From: Geosiphon pyriformis
Taxonomy: Eukaryota; Glomeromycota; Glomeromycetes; Archaeosporales; Geosiphonaceae
Assembly (NCBI GenBank): GCA_016748015.1
Contig: JAAOMT010000183.1
Location: 756,307 to 820,306 of the forward strand
Direction: 5' to 3'
DNA length: 64,000 nucleotides
A program made the position numbers and the translations under genes. The notes beneath the pieces are model-generated. The model had not been told where the DNA came from. It ran no database searches and saw only the letters and a program-made list of their open reading frames with translations. This document shows, one piece after another, positions 33,850 to 45,429 of this stretch. The stretch's first letter is position 1. Each line of letters opens with the position of its first letter.

Positions 33850-35730
33850 GATGAAAAAAGCATAAAAAACCCTAAGCCAAAGCACAACTTATCCAATTTT
33901 GTCAAATCCAAATTAACTAAAATCTTAAGAGCCATTATTTTTGATTTCAAGCCACTTACTTTAATAATTAAAACTTTTAAACTACTCAAACTTAAATTCA
34001 AAGTCTTATTTTTTACTACTGAGAGATAAGAAATAGATAACATTAATAGGTCTTTTAAAACCATATTTAAATCTAAATTCGAATCTAATAACACAAAAAC
34101 AGCCAGAAAAAGATATTAAAAAACAGATGTTAAAGACATCAGATTTAAAACATTTAACTTTTACAAAATTTTTAACACTTAATTAGCCAAAAGCTTCAAA
34201 AAACATTTTAAAAAAGCTAAACAAACCACAATAGATAAATTGTTTTAATTAATCAATAAATCTCTTTTAACATGTGAAATATTAGAAAGTAGAAATCCAA
34301 AACTAGAACCAATGCAAATATTATCAGAAAAAACAGCAAATAAAACCACTTGCACCCATAATTTGCTACCAAAAACAGTAAAATAGAAAATAAGAACACT
34401 TTTTTTAGCATATAATCTGGTTAACTGAAAACATTTCTCATTTGAAGCAACTTTTTTATAAAGTTTTAAAAAAAGTAAAATAAAAGCATTTGATATATTA
34501 CATTTCAAAGCTAAATGTTTAAATTACTCACACTTTTTACATCAAATTAAATCTATTTTAGCCCAAAAAAGTTTTATTTTACCAAAGATTAGTTTTATGT
34601 AAAAGACAGACTTAAGTTTCTTACTTGTTTTAAAACCAATTATAGCCAGTAAACCTTATTGCCAGTTTTCAATAACTGATTGATAATACAAGTTTTTCTA
34701 CCAGTCTTTTCCAAAAGAATACCAAAATTATGTACAGTTATATCTACAGACAAAGTAAACAAGAACACTCTAAAACAATCTTTAGACATCTAAATATCTT
34801 AATCTTTTATAGCTTTTACCACATATATTGAGTCCTTACCAATTAGGAATAACCACTTAGATGCCAACTAATTTGTTTTATCTGATTCAACAAATTCTAT
34901 TACAGCCTTCTGCTACAGTTTAATAAGTTGTAATTTGATTGACAAAATTTAATTATACTTAAATACTATAGTAATAATTATTTTTTTAGACATATTTATA
35001 AGAATTTTTTTGATTACTACAGTCCAATTTGAATGTATTTTTTGTTTTTTGAGATTATTGTTTACTTTAATTCTTTTTTTTTAGCCAATAATACACCCTT
35101 ATTTATATTTTTTTCTAATATAAATATTAATTTAATAATTTTTTCAAATTTTAAAAGAGTAGTAATTCTTTCAAAACCATTGATTATTGAAAAAAGTTTT
35201 TTAATTACCTAAGTTTTTGCTGTTGTTAACTTTTTTTTCACTGCTAAAAAATTAATGTTCAAAGTAAAAAATTTCTTAACAGTTACTTTTATTTGAGTCT
35301 TTAATATTTTAAAATCAATCTATCTTTTGTTTAGAAATATATTAAGAAAAGAAGAAAAAAGTCCTTTATTTTCATCTATTTCAAAGTTGATTGTACTAAT
35401 AAAAAAGTTATATTCAAACTAATACTAACTTTTCTAGCTTTAAAGGTTATTACTATTAAACCAAAAAAACTCCTACTACTAATATCTACTAAAAAATTAC
35501 CACTTTTACTATTATTAAATTCACTATTCATGTTTGAATACATATTATTACCAGAACTAAATTTGACCAAAAAAATATTTTTTTTATTACCAGAGTGCTT
35601 AATATTATTTATAAAAAATTTTTTTTTCAGAAAAAAAAAATTCCTAACTAGTTTATAAAGAGTTCTTTTAAGTGCCTTTTTTTTAACATATTGCTACCAA
35701 AAACAATCACTAAGTCTATTACAAAAAAAT
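33850..35730 (-). pseudogene. ORF1 of LINE E1 (gag-like, broken)
   Basis: The start is near ATGTTAAAAAAAAGGC (about 35690). 35376-35570 reads SSGNNMYSNMNSEFNNSKS. A zinc knuckle CKKCE, stop, FKHLALKC at 34500-34541 keeps C-x2-C-x4-H-x4-C apart from one stop in the loop. Next is 34245-34508, aligned with the segment of E2 after its knuckle (LYAKKSVLIFYF against IYAKHSALITHP). The C-terminal helical region (33846-34094, LVLLDSNLDLNMVLKDLLMLS-like) resembles the Leu-rich end of E2 ORF1. Confidence 0.75.
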
Positions 35731-35845
35731 TATTTGCTTATAAAATATTGAAAATAATAATACAAGAAAAATAAAAAATAAAAATAAAAAACTTTTTTTC
35801 AAAAAACTGCTTTTTGGAAAATTTAGATATAAAAAAAAAAAAAGT

Positions 35846-36244
35846 TTTTTTTGTTAAATATTAAAGATATTTTATGTAATCAATTATTAAAAACAAAGTT
35901 TTTATACAAAATTACATTAATATTAATATTAATTATATTAATAAACAATATTTATAATACCAATAATAAAAAATATATATATATTAGTTAAAAATATTTA
36001 AAAATATTTTATATAATAAATTATTAAACTTATAAATAAATAAATAATTTAAAAATTTTACTTTACTAAAATACAAATATAAAATATTTAAATAAATACA
36101 ATTATACAATTTTTTTTTAATTATAATAAATAATTTTCTATAAATAATTTTTATAATATATATATAAATTAGTTATTAATTTTCTTGTAAATTTTTATTA
36201 TTATTATTATTTTATAAGTATAGCCCAATTATTATTTAAAAAAA
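35846..36244. other. AT-rich spacer between divergent LINE 5' ends
   Basis: About 400 bp of poly-A/T and TATA/AATATT runs with almost no C or G. No open frame or repeat family is recognisable. It lies between the 5' end of E1 (leftward) and that of E2 (rightward). Confidence 0.7.
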
Positions 36245-36382
36245 ACTTCTTTTTCTTCTTTGTCCCAAATTCCTAAAAAAGAGTCAAAAGTTTTTTGAAA
36301 GAAGTTTTTTACAATTAAGTATGATAAATCTAAACTCTTTATTCTTGACTACGAAGCTACTGTTGACTGTAGTATTGCTGTC

Positions 36383-38183
36383 ATGAAAAAGGCTGCCAAA
36401 GTTTCTGGTCTTAGTGATAGTTTCAAATCTGTTCTTCCAAGGAAAAAAAGAAGGGGCAGTGTTTTAGAAGATAGTTCTGGTGGTGGAAATGTTGGTCTTA
36501 GTGTCCAAAGTAATTGCTCATGGGGTTCAGAGACTGGTGACACCACTAAGTCTGAGAGTATTGATATGGAAGAAGAGTGTCTGGTTAAGAAAACCAGTTT
36601 CAATTATGATAAAGGTGGTGCTCATGCTGGGGGAGATCATGATCAAACACCTATGGGCTCAAAAGTCAAAACCAAGAAAGCATTGGGTAAACCATTGAGA
36701 AAGATTGACTTCTTACCAAGCAGTGATGATGATGATGTTCTTTTGGATGTCCCTCTAGTGCTTCTATCATCTGCAAAAAATCTGGTTAATGTTTCTGTTC
36801 AGAAATCTTTTGTGTTAGATATTGGATTGAACATGGTGGTTGGGAAATCTTCTTGTGAAAAGCTTCTGGTGATCAAAAATTTGTTTTTAAAGATCAATGG
36901 TTTTGGGGAGGGTCTCTACCCCCTCAAAATTTGCTGAAATTGTCAGAGCAATGTTCACTTCTGAATTGAGTTTAATAAAAGCTACCAAATTGGCTGCTGA
37001 TGCAAAAATCCTGGTAAATACCAATCTCAAAAAATCATCTGAGCATTCAGATCGGGCTGTGGTATTAAAGAAAATTCCTGTTAGAACCTCAACTAAGGCT
37101 GTGCACATTGCACTATCTAGTTTTGGTGTAGTGATATCGATCAAAATGCAGTTAGTGGGTTTGTGGCAGAAGGCTGTTGTTGAATTTAGTAAGAGTAAAC
37201 AGACTAATTTAGTTGCAGTCTGCTGGTCTATCCTGATTGGGAAAGATGCTGTGCGTGTGGCCAGGGCTGATCAAGACAAGGAATCATGGAACTCGAGAGA
37301 TCAACATAGAACTTTGCTCTATATTCTGCCAATGGAAATGACTGCACATAACATCTGGGATTATATTGGCTCTGTGGGTGGGAAAACATGTGCAATAAAT
37401 TGTCATTCTGTTACGTATGTTCAGGCCAGATGTGCTGTTGTTTGTTTTGATTTGGCCGATTCTTTGAATGCTGTCATGGGAACTACTCCAGTTTTAAGGG
37501 GTGTGAATATGCATTGGTCTCTTTTGGGTTTTTTTAAATGTGCTAAGTGTGGGAAATTGGGTCATACATCTTTGGGTTGTGCTGTGAGTGAGAATATCTC
37601 CTCTGGGAAGCATCCTCACAGACCCTTCTCAGACTTAGATAAAAGCAGGCTGGCAATCATCTATGCCAAGCATTCAGCTCTGATCACTCATCCTGTCGCT
37701 TTTGGTGGGGTTTTTTGGATGAAAATTGCTGGTGGAAATGTTTTTCCTCCTCTCTCTGTGCGAAAAGTATTGGTCAATCCTGGCTTCTCTTCGGAGATGA
37801 AGCCTACCATCCATGATACAAGTAATGTTGAGAAAAAGTTTGCTGTTTTGGAAAGCAGTCTTACCAGTCTCATGGAACAAATTGATGAATTGGCTAAGAG
37901 ATTGAACTCATTCATGCCAGCAGTTTCCCAGCCTAGTCCTAGATGTTAGCTGCTGGTAACCCCCTCATCACAGGATCAGGTGGGTGATGTAATAATGGGA
38001 GAGAGTTTAGGTGAGGCCACTAGTGATAAGACTGTTATGACTTTGAACTTTTCTGCTGCTACTGAAGTAAAAAGATTGGAAAGCATGTTGGAAGAACTTT
38101 CTGTCTCGGTTCTAAGTCTTATAGTGAGATTTGATGGTTCAATTTTGGCTGACAGTGCATCTTCCAAATCTTCTTTTCAATGA
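36383..38183 (+). pseudogene. ORF1 of LINE E2: gag-like RNA-binding protein
   Basis: First in-frame ATG is 36383. Frame one runs to 36937; a slip near 36900 moves to the frame 36897-37949, and a TAG at 37947-37949 (Q-type) interrupts before the end at 38183. N-terminal 180 residues are basic/Ser-rich with an acidic SSDDDDVLLD. Then come an RRM-like region (VHIALSSFGVVISIKMQ, WQKAVVEFSK), a second RRM-like segment, and the knuckle CAKCGKLGHTSLGC at 37539-37580. The end is a Leu-rich helix (FAVLESSLTSLMEQIDELAK). It would coat LINE RNA. The stop TGA overlaps the ORF2 start in ATGA. Confidence 0.9.
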
Positions 38184-41100
38184 CCAGTATAGTTTAAAAG
38201 ATTGCTACGTGTAATGTTAGGGGTATAAATAATCCTGCAAAACAAGATGATATAATAGATTGGTATAAAGAGATGAACAATTTAATTTCTGTTGTTACTG
38301 AGACTAAGTTGAGGGGCAAGATCTGCCCATGAATAATGAATAAATTTGATGGTGTTCGGGTTTTCACCTCTGGTTTGGACTCTGGTTATTTGGATTCTGG
38401 TGTTGCAATTATCATGAACATTTCTTTGGCAAGACATGTATATAAGGTTTCTGAGGTTCCTGGTTGTCTCTTCTCTCTCAAATTACTCTTTAAGAATAAT
38501 TTTTTTGTGTCAATTTTGGAACTCTATGCTGGTGCATTGTTAATGGTTCGGTTCTCTTAGGCTGGTGAAATCAATTTTTTTGTTGCAAAGACAGTAAACG
38601 AGTCTTCTTTTGTTATTTTGGGTGGTGACTTTAATAAAGATGGGTCCCGAAAGTGTGCTAGCTCCAAGAAATGCTTTGATTTGGATTTAGTTGATTCTCT
38701 GGAAAGAAGTTTATTTGTTAAGATATCTATGTGGACCAATTCCCGAGGTATTGCTAAAGCTCTTGACTACATTCTCATTTCTTTGAGTTTGGTCAATGCT
38801 GTGACAGATGGTAGTGTGGCCGATGTTGAGGAATATTTTGATACTGACCACAAAGCTGTATCTGCTTTCGTGGATTTGGGTGGTTTGCTTGATGTCCATT
38901 TAAATTTAATATGCAAGCAGGTGAATAAAGATTGTTGGAAGTTTGATGTCAAAAGTGCAGATGTAATGAAATGGGGTGAATTTAAAAATGCTACTGCAGC
39001 CAATGCTACCATGTTTTTGGATGAATTTAAGGCTGCCAGAAAGTTCTCTGATTTGGATGCTATGTGGGATACTGTTCATAAAGTGATGGTTTTTTCAGCT
39101 AATAGTGCTTTCAAGAAGAAATGGTTTAAGAGTTATGATGGGATGTTTACCAAAGAGTCTTTCAAGTTGCATAACTTGGAGGTTTTGGTGTCAAAAATTG
39201 TCAAAACTTCTTGTGAGGCAGACTCCAACAGATTTGAGTCTCTATTAAAATGCTGGGTTTTTATGAATAGTGACAAAGCTTCTGTTGTTTGTAATCTTAT
39301 GAGTTCTGGTGTGAATTTCGATCATGTCCATTCTGCTCTTTGTGGCATGAGAAGGTATTATCATGCCTCTAAGCTTGCCGAGTCTTTACGAGCTAAGAAG
39401 TTGGGCATTAAATCAGCTATTGAGAGAAAGATGGAGAGTTTTATGGTTAACAAAGGCCACACAATCTATAGTGTTTTAGAACACCCATTCCACAAAGTGG
39501 TGTTAGATCATTTGGTTTCTGATGGCAGCTTGATTTTGGATCCAGTAGAGGTTAAAAATAAGATTGATAGTATAATGGAGGGCTGGACAAGAAAGAGAGC
39601 TGTGCTGAAAAGTGTTCCTGATTTGTGGCAGTATCAATACCTGCTATTGGATTATGTTGATAATAATGCTTTTTCAGGTGTGATGAATGCTATCAGTTTG
39701 GATGACTTGACACATGTGATTAAGGATTTGCCAGATGGTAAAGCTGCTGACTTATCTGGCATTTCAAATAAACTTTGGAAACATTGTGATGGTTTTGTGC
39801 TAGACTTGCTTCTGGATCTTCGGAATATTTGTTTGGTGTATAAGTCAACTTCCCATTGTTGGAAGGAAGCTTGGGTGTCAATAATTCCCAAGCTCTATAA
39901 GTGAGAGGGTGTCTTAACAAATACTAGACCAATTGCTTTAATTGAAACTGCCTATAAGATTCTTTTTAAGTTGTTGTCTGACAGAATTTCTTCAGTATGC
40001 AGTCTATTCAATGTACTTCATGGAAACAATTTTTCAGTGCTTAAGAGAATGATCACTTAGTCTCCTATTTTTGCCATTGGTTCAGTTGTTGAAAATGCTT
40101 TGGAGAAGGATTGTGAGCTTTGGCTTATGCTATAAGATATGCATAAAGCCTATAACTCTGTAGGTTGGCATCACTTGCATAATAGTTTGGTTTGGATCAA
40201 AATGTGTAGGTGTTTTATTAGATTTTTTGGTTTAATTTACAATGACCACATTAACCAGGTTATGACTGATTTTGGTCTAACAGATGGCTACCAGAAAAAT
40301 AATAGTCTTAATTAGAGTGAGGTTTTTTCTCTTTTGCTGTGGAAGATCTTTTATGACTCTCTTTTGTGTGAGATCAAGAGACAGAAAAGTTTGTGTGGTT
40401 ACTAAATTGATACTAAATTTGTAGCTAAGACTGGCAAAATAGAAAACCAAGGCAGTTTGACTTTTTTTCTGACTGCTGATGTGTTTATGGATGATACCAT
40501 CTGAGTGAGGAGCAGTCAGATTGCCACTCAGTATATCCTGAACATAGTGAGTGAATTTTTTAAGATAAATAACATTTCTATCAATAATGAAAAACTGTAG
40601 TTATTCTTATCAATCAGAGGGTTAGTAATGCTTCATTGTTAATTAGTGGTCTGCCAATTTTAATTGCTTGCAGGAAGGAGTCTCATCAATACCTTGGCAT
40701 TTATTTGTCATCTAAGAGGTTGTCCAAACTGAGCTTGGCTAAGGCACACATAGATGTCAAGTTTTTTGTTAATTTGGTTCTCAAGAAAGCTATTTTGGAC
40801 AAACAATTTCTTTATCTAATATTAGCTGTGTTGCAACCAATTATCAGTTACAGAACTCAGTTCAGCTTTGTCTCCAGAAATGTGTGTATGAAGTGGGATA
40901 CATTGATCAGGAGGAGGTTGAGGCTTAAAGCTGGTCTTCCAAGAGACTTTTCTAATGAGACTCTTCATCATCTTTTTTTGTATGGTTTAAGATTTTTTGA
41001 GCAGTTGCAAACTGAATGCAAAGTGGCCTCTGTGTTGTGTTTCTCAAATACTGATAGTATTCTTGGTTGTTTGTTCAATCATAAATCTCTGGATCTTCAA

Positions 41101-42861
41101 GTCTTGGGTTGGTCACCTATTCATCCTCTACATTGTCCGATTAGGTTGTGTGTCAGTCCAGTCAATAATTTTTTGGCAGGAGTCATTAGAATTTTTTTGG
41201 ACTGTGGCATGTCTCTTGGCAATCTCTCTGTTTCTGCATTCTGATTTTCTGGTGAGACACCAATATCTGCAGTTCTAGGTGCTTTTTTGTTTTATGATGT
41301 CTCTTTGTTTCTCAGAAAATTTGGAGTCACCTTTGCTGAGCAGTTATATACCAAAAAGGGTTTAATTTTTGATTGGAAAAGCTTTCATCATTGGAAGAGA
41401 CTTGATCCGAGGAGCCCTGTTCCTCATTGGTTCACTTTGATTTGTGACTTTTTGGATCAATCTTCTACTTCTGATGATTTGTGCATTGAAGGTTCGTGGG
41501 ATATAGATGTTTGCAGTTTGGGTGCAGTTTCTGAATTGAGTCATTGTCTCTCTTCAGCAAATATGAAAGTAGTCAATGTTTATACTGATGGATCATTAAG
41601 AAATTTGGGTTCACATGAAATGAATTGTGGTGCTGCTGCTTATTTTTTGGATCTAGACATGAGTATTGGTGCTAAGATTGGTGGATTGGTGTCTTCGACT
41701 ATAGTAAAACTGCAGGTGATTGCTTTGGCATTAGAGTGTATTCCCCCTAACAGTTTTGTGGTGGTTTATTCAGACAGTCAAGCTGCATTGGATGTGTGTG
41801 TGGCTGAATCTGCTCTGGTGTCTTCAGATTTCCACAACCACTGTTGGATGGAGCAGCATGGCATTGTTAATTTAATTAGGAAAAAGCAGTTTGTTGTTTC
41901 TTGGCATAAGGTAAAAAGACATTCAGGTATTGTAGGTAATGAGTGTGCTGATAAGTTGGCTGGTCTAGCTGTAAGCTCTTCTTTGGTGCTTTTTGTTTTG
42001 GTTAGAGAGAGATTTATCATGGCTACCGGAGAGGCAGTATCTGGAAATATTTGTTATTTTGCTCATGAGATTTTCAGGTCTATTAATCAGGCTCACTAGG
42101 AGGTTGGTCCTGGTTTCAATGTTGTTAATGACAGTTTGCTTGGTGATGTGGACTGGTTTTGCACTGCTTCAGTGTGGCATTCTGACTCTCATATGGCAGC
42201 CAGCTTTACCAGTAAATCTACAGCTGATTTGCACTCTTATTTTTTAAAGGCTCTTTACCACTGTCTCCCAGTTGCTGTGCAAAAACGTCTGTATAGTAAA
42301 GTCTACCCGAATATCTTGTGTCTGTATTGTGGTGAGGTGGAAAGTTCCGACCATTCCTTTGTTTGCACATTTGATTCTGATGCTCATAAGAGCATTCTCA
42401 AGTCTTATCTGGCCAAGTGGCAAAGTGTTTCTGGATTGGGCTTGCATTCATCTCGTGTCTCACAGGTGCTCTTTCTGTGCACGTTTGATGATATGTTGTA
42501 TACTACTATGGGCAAAGGTTTTGTGTTCAGAGATTGGGTTCAGGAAGCTTCATCTATTCTAGATGATACCAAGGTTGCGGGAAGATTTATTGTTGATTTT
42601 ATTCGAGAATTGGGTGCTGCTTACCACTTGGATATTTGGGTAGTTAGAGCTAAATATAGGGCTTTAATAGAAAAAGGTGGTTTAATTCTATTTGATAGTT
42701 CTGTGTATCCTGTGACTCATGGTTTGTCATGCATGTTTTCTGCTGGAGTGATTAGATTGCTTGGAATTTCTGAGGTGGTTGGTGTCTGTTTTGGTTTTCA
42801 TAAACATAGCTGCTTTTTTTCTGGTATAAATGGTGTGGTTTTTGTTCTAATAGATTCATAG
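38180..42861 (+). pseudogene. ORF2 of LINE E2: endonuclease-RT-RNase H
   Basis: ATG 38180-38182 overlaps the ORF1 stop. APE-type endonuclease: CNVRGINN, VVTETKLRG, ILGGDFNKDG, AKALDYILIS and DTDHKAVSAF, all key residues kept. RT: LPDGKAADLSGISNKLW, DMHKAYNSVGW (motif A), GYQKNNSLN (B) and VFMDDTI (C, both Asp kept). RNase H (41566-41990): VYTDGSLRN, LECIPP, VVYSDSQAALD and HSGIVGNECADKLAG, acidic residues kept. C-terminal zinc finger C-x2-C-x7-H-x3-C at 42319-42366. Stops at 38195, about 38330, 38558, 39902, 40058, 40133, 40313, 40403, 40502, 40598, 41242 and 42097; frameshift near 40615. It copies the element by target-primed reverse transcription. Confidence 0.92.
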
Positions 42862-42985
42862 TGTTGCTCTGATTGGTCTGAGTGGCTGGTCATGTGTAGA
42901 AAGTGCATGATTAGTGTCTAGTTTAGATTGCTTAGTTTAATGTATTGCACTAGGTGGCTTTTGGGCCTCACTCATTAAACATTAA

Positions 42986-43214
42986 TAATAATAAAAATTA
43001 GTATTTAGTATAAAAAATCAAATTAAGTAGTTTAGACTAAATTAAATTTTATAATTATATAAAAATCAAAATACTAATAATTATAATTATTTAATTTATA
43101 TTCTTAATAAACTTTATATTAATAATATTAATATTAAAACCATATTTTTAATAAATATAATAAATTATTTTGTAAATATTATTAATATTATTATATTTTT
43201 TCTGAAATATCTAA
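42986..43214. other. AT-rich spacer between E2 and E3
   Basis: Composed of ATTAATATTA-type runs; I see no gene or element part in it. It may be the right flank of the E2 target. Confidence 0.65.
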
Positions 43215-45412
43215 TAAAATTTCATTAGAGAAGTTCTTTCTGTGGTAGAAGCAATTAGATAGAACATTTTAGAAGCTTTTTCTTTACTTAGTAATCATAA
43301 AAGGCTGCCTTTGATAGCTACTAAAACAACTTTTTTATTTTTGGCTGGTTTTTCACCAGTCAAAATTTTCTTAAAAAAACACACTTGGGTTGATTCTAGT
43401 GTTGCCTCCACCTTTACTAAGAGCCCAAAAGTGTTTAATAATAGGCCAGTTAACAAGCTGGTATTCTCCTTTATAGCTTCAATATCTGGTGCTCCTAGTA
43501 CTTCCTCTTCAAAAAAATAGTCAATAAGACCAAAAGTTCAGAAAAGTGAGGGTAATTGCTTGCCTTTTTTATTGTTACACCGAACCCCTTTGTAGTTCTC
43601 AATGAAATTTTAGGTAAAATTTCCATAGCATCATCTGACATATTATCCAAGATGGGCCAAGATCAACTACTGACTGTATTGCCAAATGTGGAGTCTTCTG
43701 GCAGATTATTGCCAGTTTTAGAAGCAAAACAATTATTTTCTGTGGTATTACCTGTTTCTGAGAACTGGGCTGACCAAATGAAAACTGAATCATCTCTTTT
43801 TCTGGTTTCTAGTGCTGCTGCTAGTGGTGCTTAGGAAACTATTATTAGTCATCAAAAGTTTGCTAAGTGGGTGGCCTCTACTCTGATGTCTGATGCTACT
43901 TTTAAGATCAAATTGGCTTATGTTAAGGCTGTTTTTCAGTTTATACATGGTTTTTTGAGTGCAAAATCTGTTTCTAAGGACAATATGAAATTCTTCTGTG
44001 TTGAGTTTACATCTCGAAATTCTTTAAATACTGCATTTTTGGTTGAGCCTACAAGTTCTGTTCATCTTACCACTCTTAAAATTGCCAAGTTTTTGGTGGT
44101 TTTTGAGTCTGATTCTTTTCTTGCTGTTGTTGTGCTGTATAATGTGTCTTTGGGTATGTTTGCTGCCAATATTAAATTAGCTCTTAGAGTTTTTGGTGAA
44201 GTTTCTCATGTTATGCTAAAGCCTGTTGGTATTTGGCAATATGTAATTGTTTACTTTAAAAAATTAGATACTGTTACTTCTGTTTTTACTTACTAATCAA
44301 TTTTGGTAAACAAATATAGTGTTCATATTCTGCTTTTTATTAATTAAAATGAGACAATTTTGTTTTATAATTGGTTTAAAACCAAGTTGGTCAATCTCTC
44401 TTCTGACTGTATTGTCTTTTGAAATTAGTGATATAATCTTCCAGATTGATGACTGAACTTGGTTTATTTCTTATTTACCTGATTTTGGTCATTGTTCCTG
44501 GTTTGTTTTGGTTATATTTGGTTCCCAAGTTGATTTGGATTCTGTAGTTGTCAAAACTGGTACTTTAAGGAAATGCCATATTTGGTGAAAAACTTCTGGT
44601 TATTGGTACTGCTTTAGGTATTAAAAAATAGTACATTTGGCTGTGGACTGCAAAGTTGCTCCACTTCTACCTCCCAAGGCTTCCAAAGTGTTTAAACCAT
44701 ATTTTGTAAGTGGTATTTCTTATGCAAAGGCTTCTGCTCCTTTGGTTTCTTCTGAGTTTCCTCTTTTGGCAGCTTCTATTTCTCTTTTTATGATTGTTAG
44801 TAATTCTTTGGTGTCTTTTTGGTTGATTTTTTTGGAGTCTGATTTGATCAAGCTTTTTGCTTTAGTTGAGTTTATTGTTAAACCAGTTGGTTTTTTGGTT
44901 AAATTGTTTGAACAGTTTATTAATAGAAATTTGGTTTCAAGCAGTAAGTTTGGTCTTAAAGTCAATAAGATTATGGTACATATGAGTTCCTTTAGTAAAA
45001 TTGTTGGTAAGTTGGAGAGAAAAGTGGTTTTTTTAAAAAAGGAGTACTGCATAGAAAATATTAATATGTCTGGTGATTCAGAACTTTCAGTTGGTTTGGA
45101 TAATGGGGTGTTTTCTAATTTGATGTTTCTTTGGGAATATGAATCTATTGATATCAAAGCTGATGCCTTGAAAACAGCCAAATAGCTGGTTGGATTAATT
45201 TCTTGCAGTGCTACTTTGTTTTTTGTCATTTAAAAGATGTTATTTTTGGATAAGTTTTCTTCTAGTGCATTAATATAGTATAGTCTAAACTGGCTCAAGT
45301 AGTTGGTTACATATAGAAAGTGTATAAGCCACATTTAATTTAAAACTCTATGTAGTCATATTGTATTGGTCTTGCTTGTTAAACTTTAATAATAATAATA
45401 ATAAAATATTAT
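43215..45412 (+). mobile_element. LINE E3, ORF1-only (non-autonomous?)
   Basis: About 2.2 kb. One gag-like ORF is followed directly by a 3' UTR and a (TAA)n tail (45388-45405). There is no endonuclease or RT. The 3' UTR from the stop (45276) onward matches E2's (TAGTRTWGYCTRA...TAGAAAGTGYATRA, then TTAAACWTTAATAATAATAA), suggesting E2-type machinery recognises both. The 5' boundary is estimated. Confidence 0.75.
43311..45278 (+). pseudogene. gag-like ORF of E3: RRM-like, zinc knuckle, coiled-coil end
   Basis: Readable pieces 43311-43520, 43556-43834, 43871-44296 and 44637-45185, in two frames, with the final stop TAG at 45276-45278. The RRM-like part reads VVVLYNVSLGMFAANIKLAL, FGEVSHVMLK and WQYVIVYFKK (about 44115-44270). 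The knuckle at 44610-44651 reads CFRY, stop, KIVHLAVDC, with the second Cys as Tyr. After it come a Pro-rich stretch and a helical C-terminus (SYAKASAPLVSSEFPLLAAS, LARVLESDLIKLFALVEFI-like, SKIVGKLERKVVFLKKEY). Same architecture as LINE ORF1 proteins. Confidence 0.8.
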
Positions 45413-45429
45413 TAATAATATAAAAAATT

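Larger units (their letters stand above)
29452..33850 (-). pseudogene. ORF2 of LINE E1: endonuclease, RT, RNase H start (broken)
   Basis: Endonuclease begins FVTFNVQNINVSAKQ (about 33835). 33466-33753 gives IIIKTKLRSNIKPWIVNKF aligned to E2's TETKLRG segment. DGNFNEN (about 33400) is the G-D-F-N motif with Asp to Asn. 32428-32688 aligns with the E2 segment ending VEVKNKIDSIMEGWTRK. 30275-30460 reads PILIAKKIEVHRYLRIFL, aligned with RT-thumb text of E2. 29470-29560 reads INKLLKNLGFAKMTCGATAYFL, aligned with the RNase H start; the T-D-G-S motif is gone. Stops and frameshifts occur throughout. Confidence 0.82.
29452..35845 (-). mobile_element. LINE E1 (Tad1-like), strongly decayed, 3' end cut by D
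   Basis: Minus sense. The 5' end near 35845 shares its first bases (ACTT plus a T-rich leader) with E2 and E5. ORF1 (about 35730-33850) and ORF2 (about 33840-29452) align with LINE E2 throughout. The 3' part of RNase H, the C-terminal zinc finger and the tail are missing because D inserted at 29451. A solo LTR interrupts RT. Confidence 0.88.
36245..42985 (+). mobile_element. LINE E2 (Tad1-like with RNase H), near full length
   Basis: Starts with ACTTCTTTTTCTTCTTTG, the same 5' terminus as E1 and E5. It carries ORF1 (36383-38183), ORF2 (38180-42861), a 3' UTR (42862-42960) and a short (TAA)n tail at 42970-42985. It is visibly richer in G and C than everything around it. Only about a dozen stops and two frameshifts separate it from an open element, so it is much younger than E1, E3, E4 and E5. 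Confidence 0.93.

Noticed and set aside
35846-36244. A host gene or promoter between E1 and E2
   Set aside because: No open frame or motif beyond A/T runs.
36349-36603. Minus-strand 84-aa frame over E2 ORF1
   Set aside because: Antisense shadow; the plus frame carries the domain order shared with E1 and E5.
44720-45229. Minus-strand 169-aa frame opposite E3
   Set aside because: Exact antisense of the E3 gag-like protein, whose domain order is the supported one.
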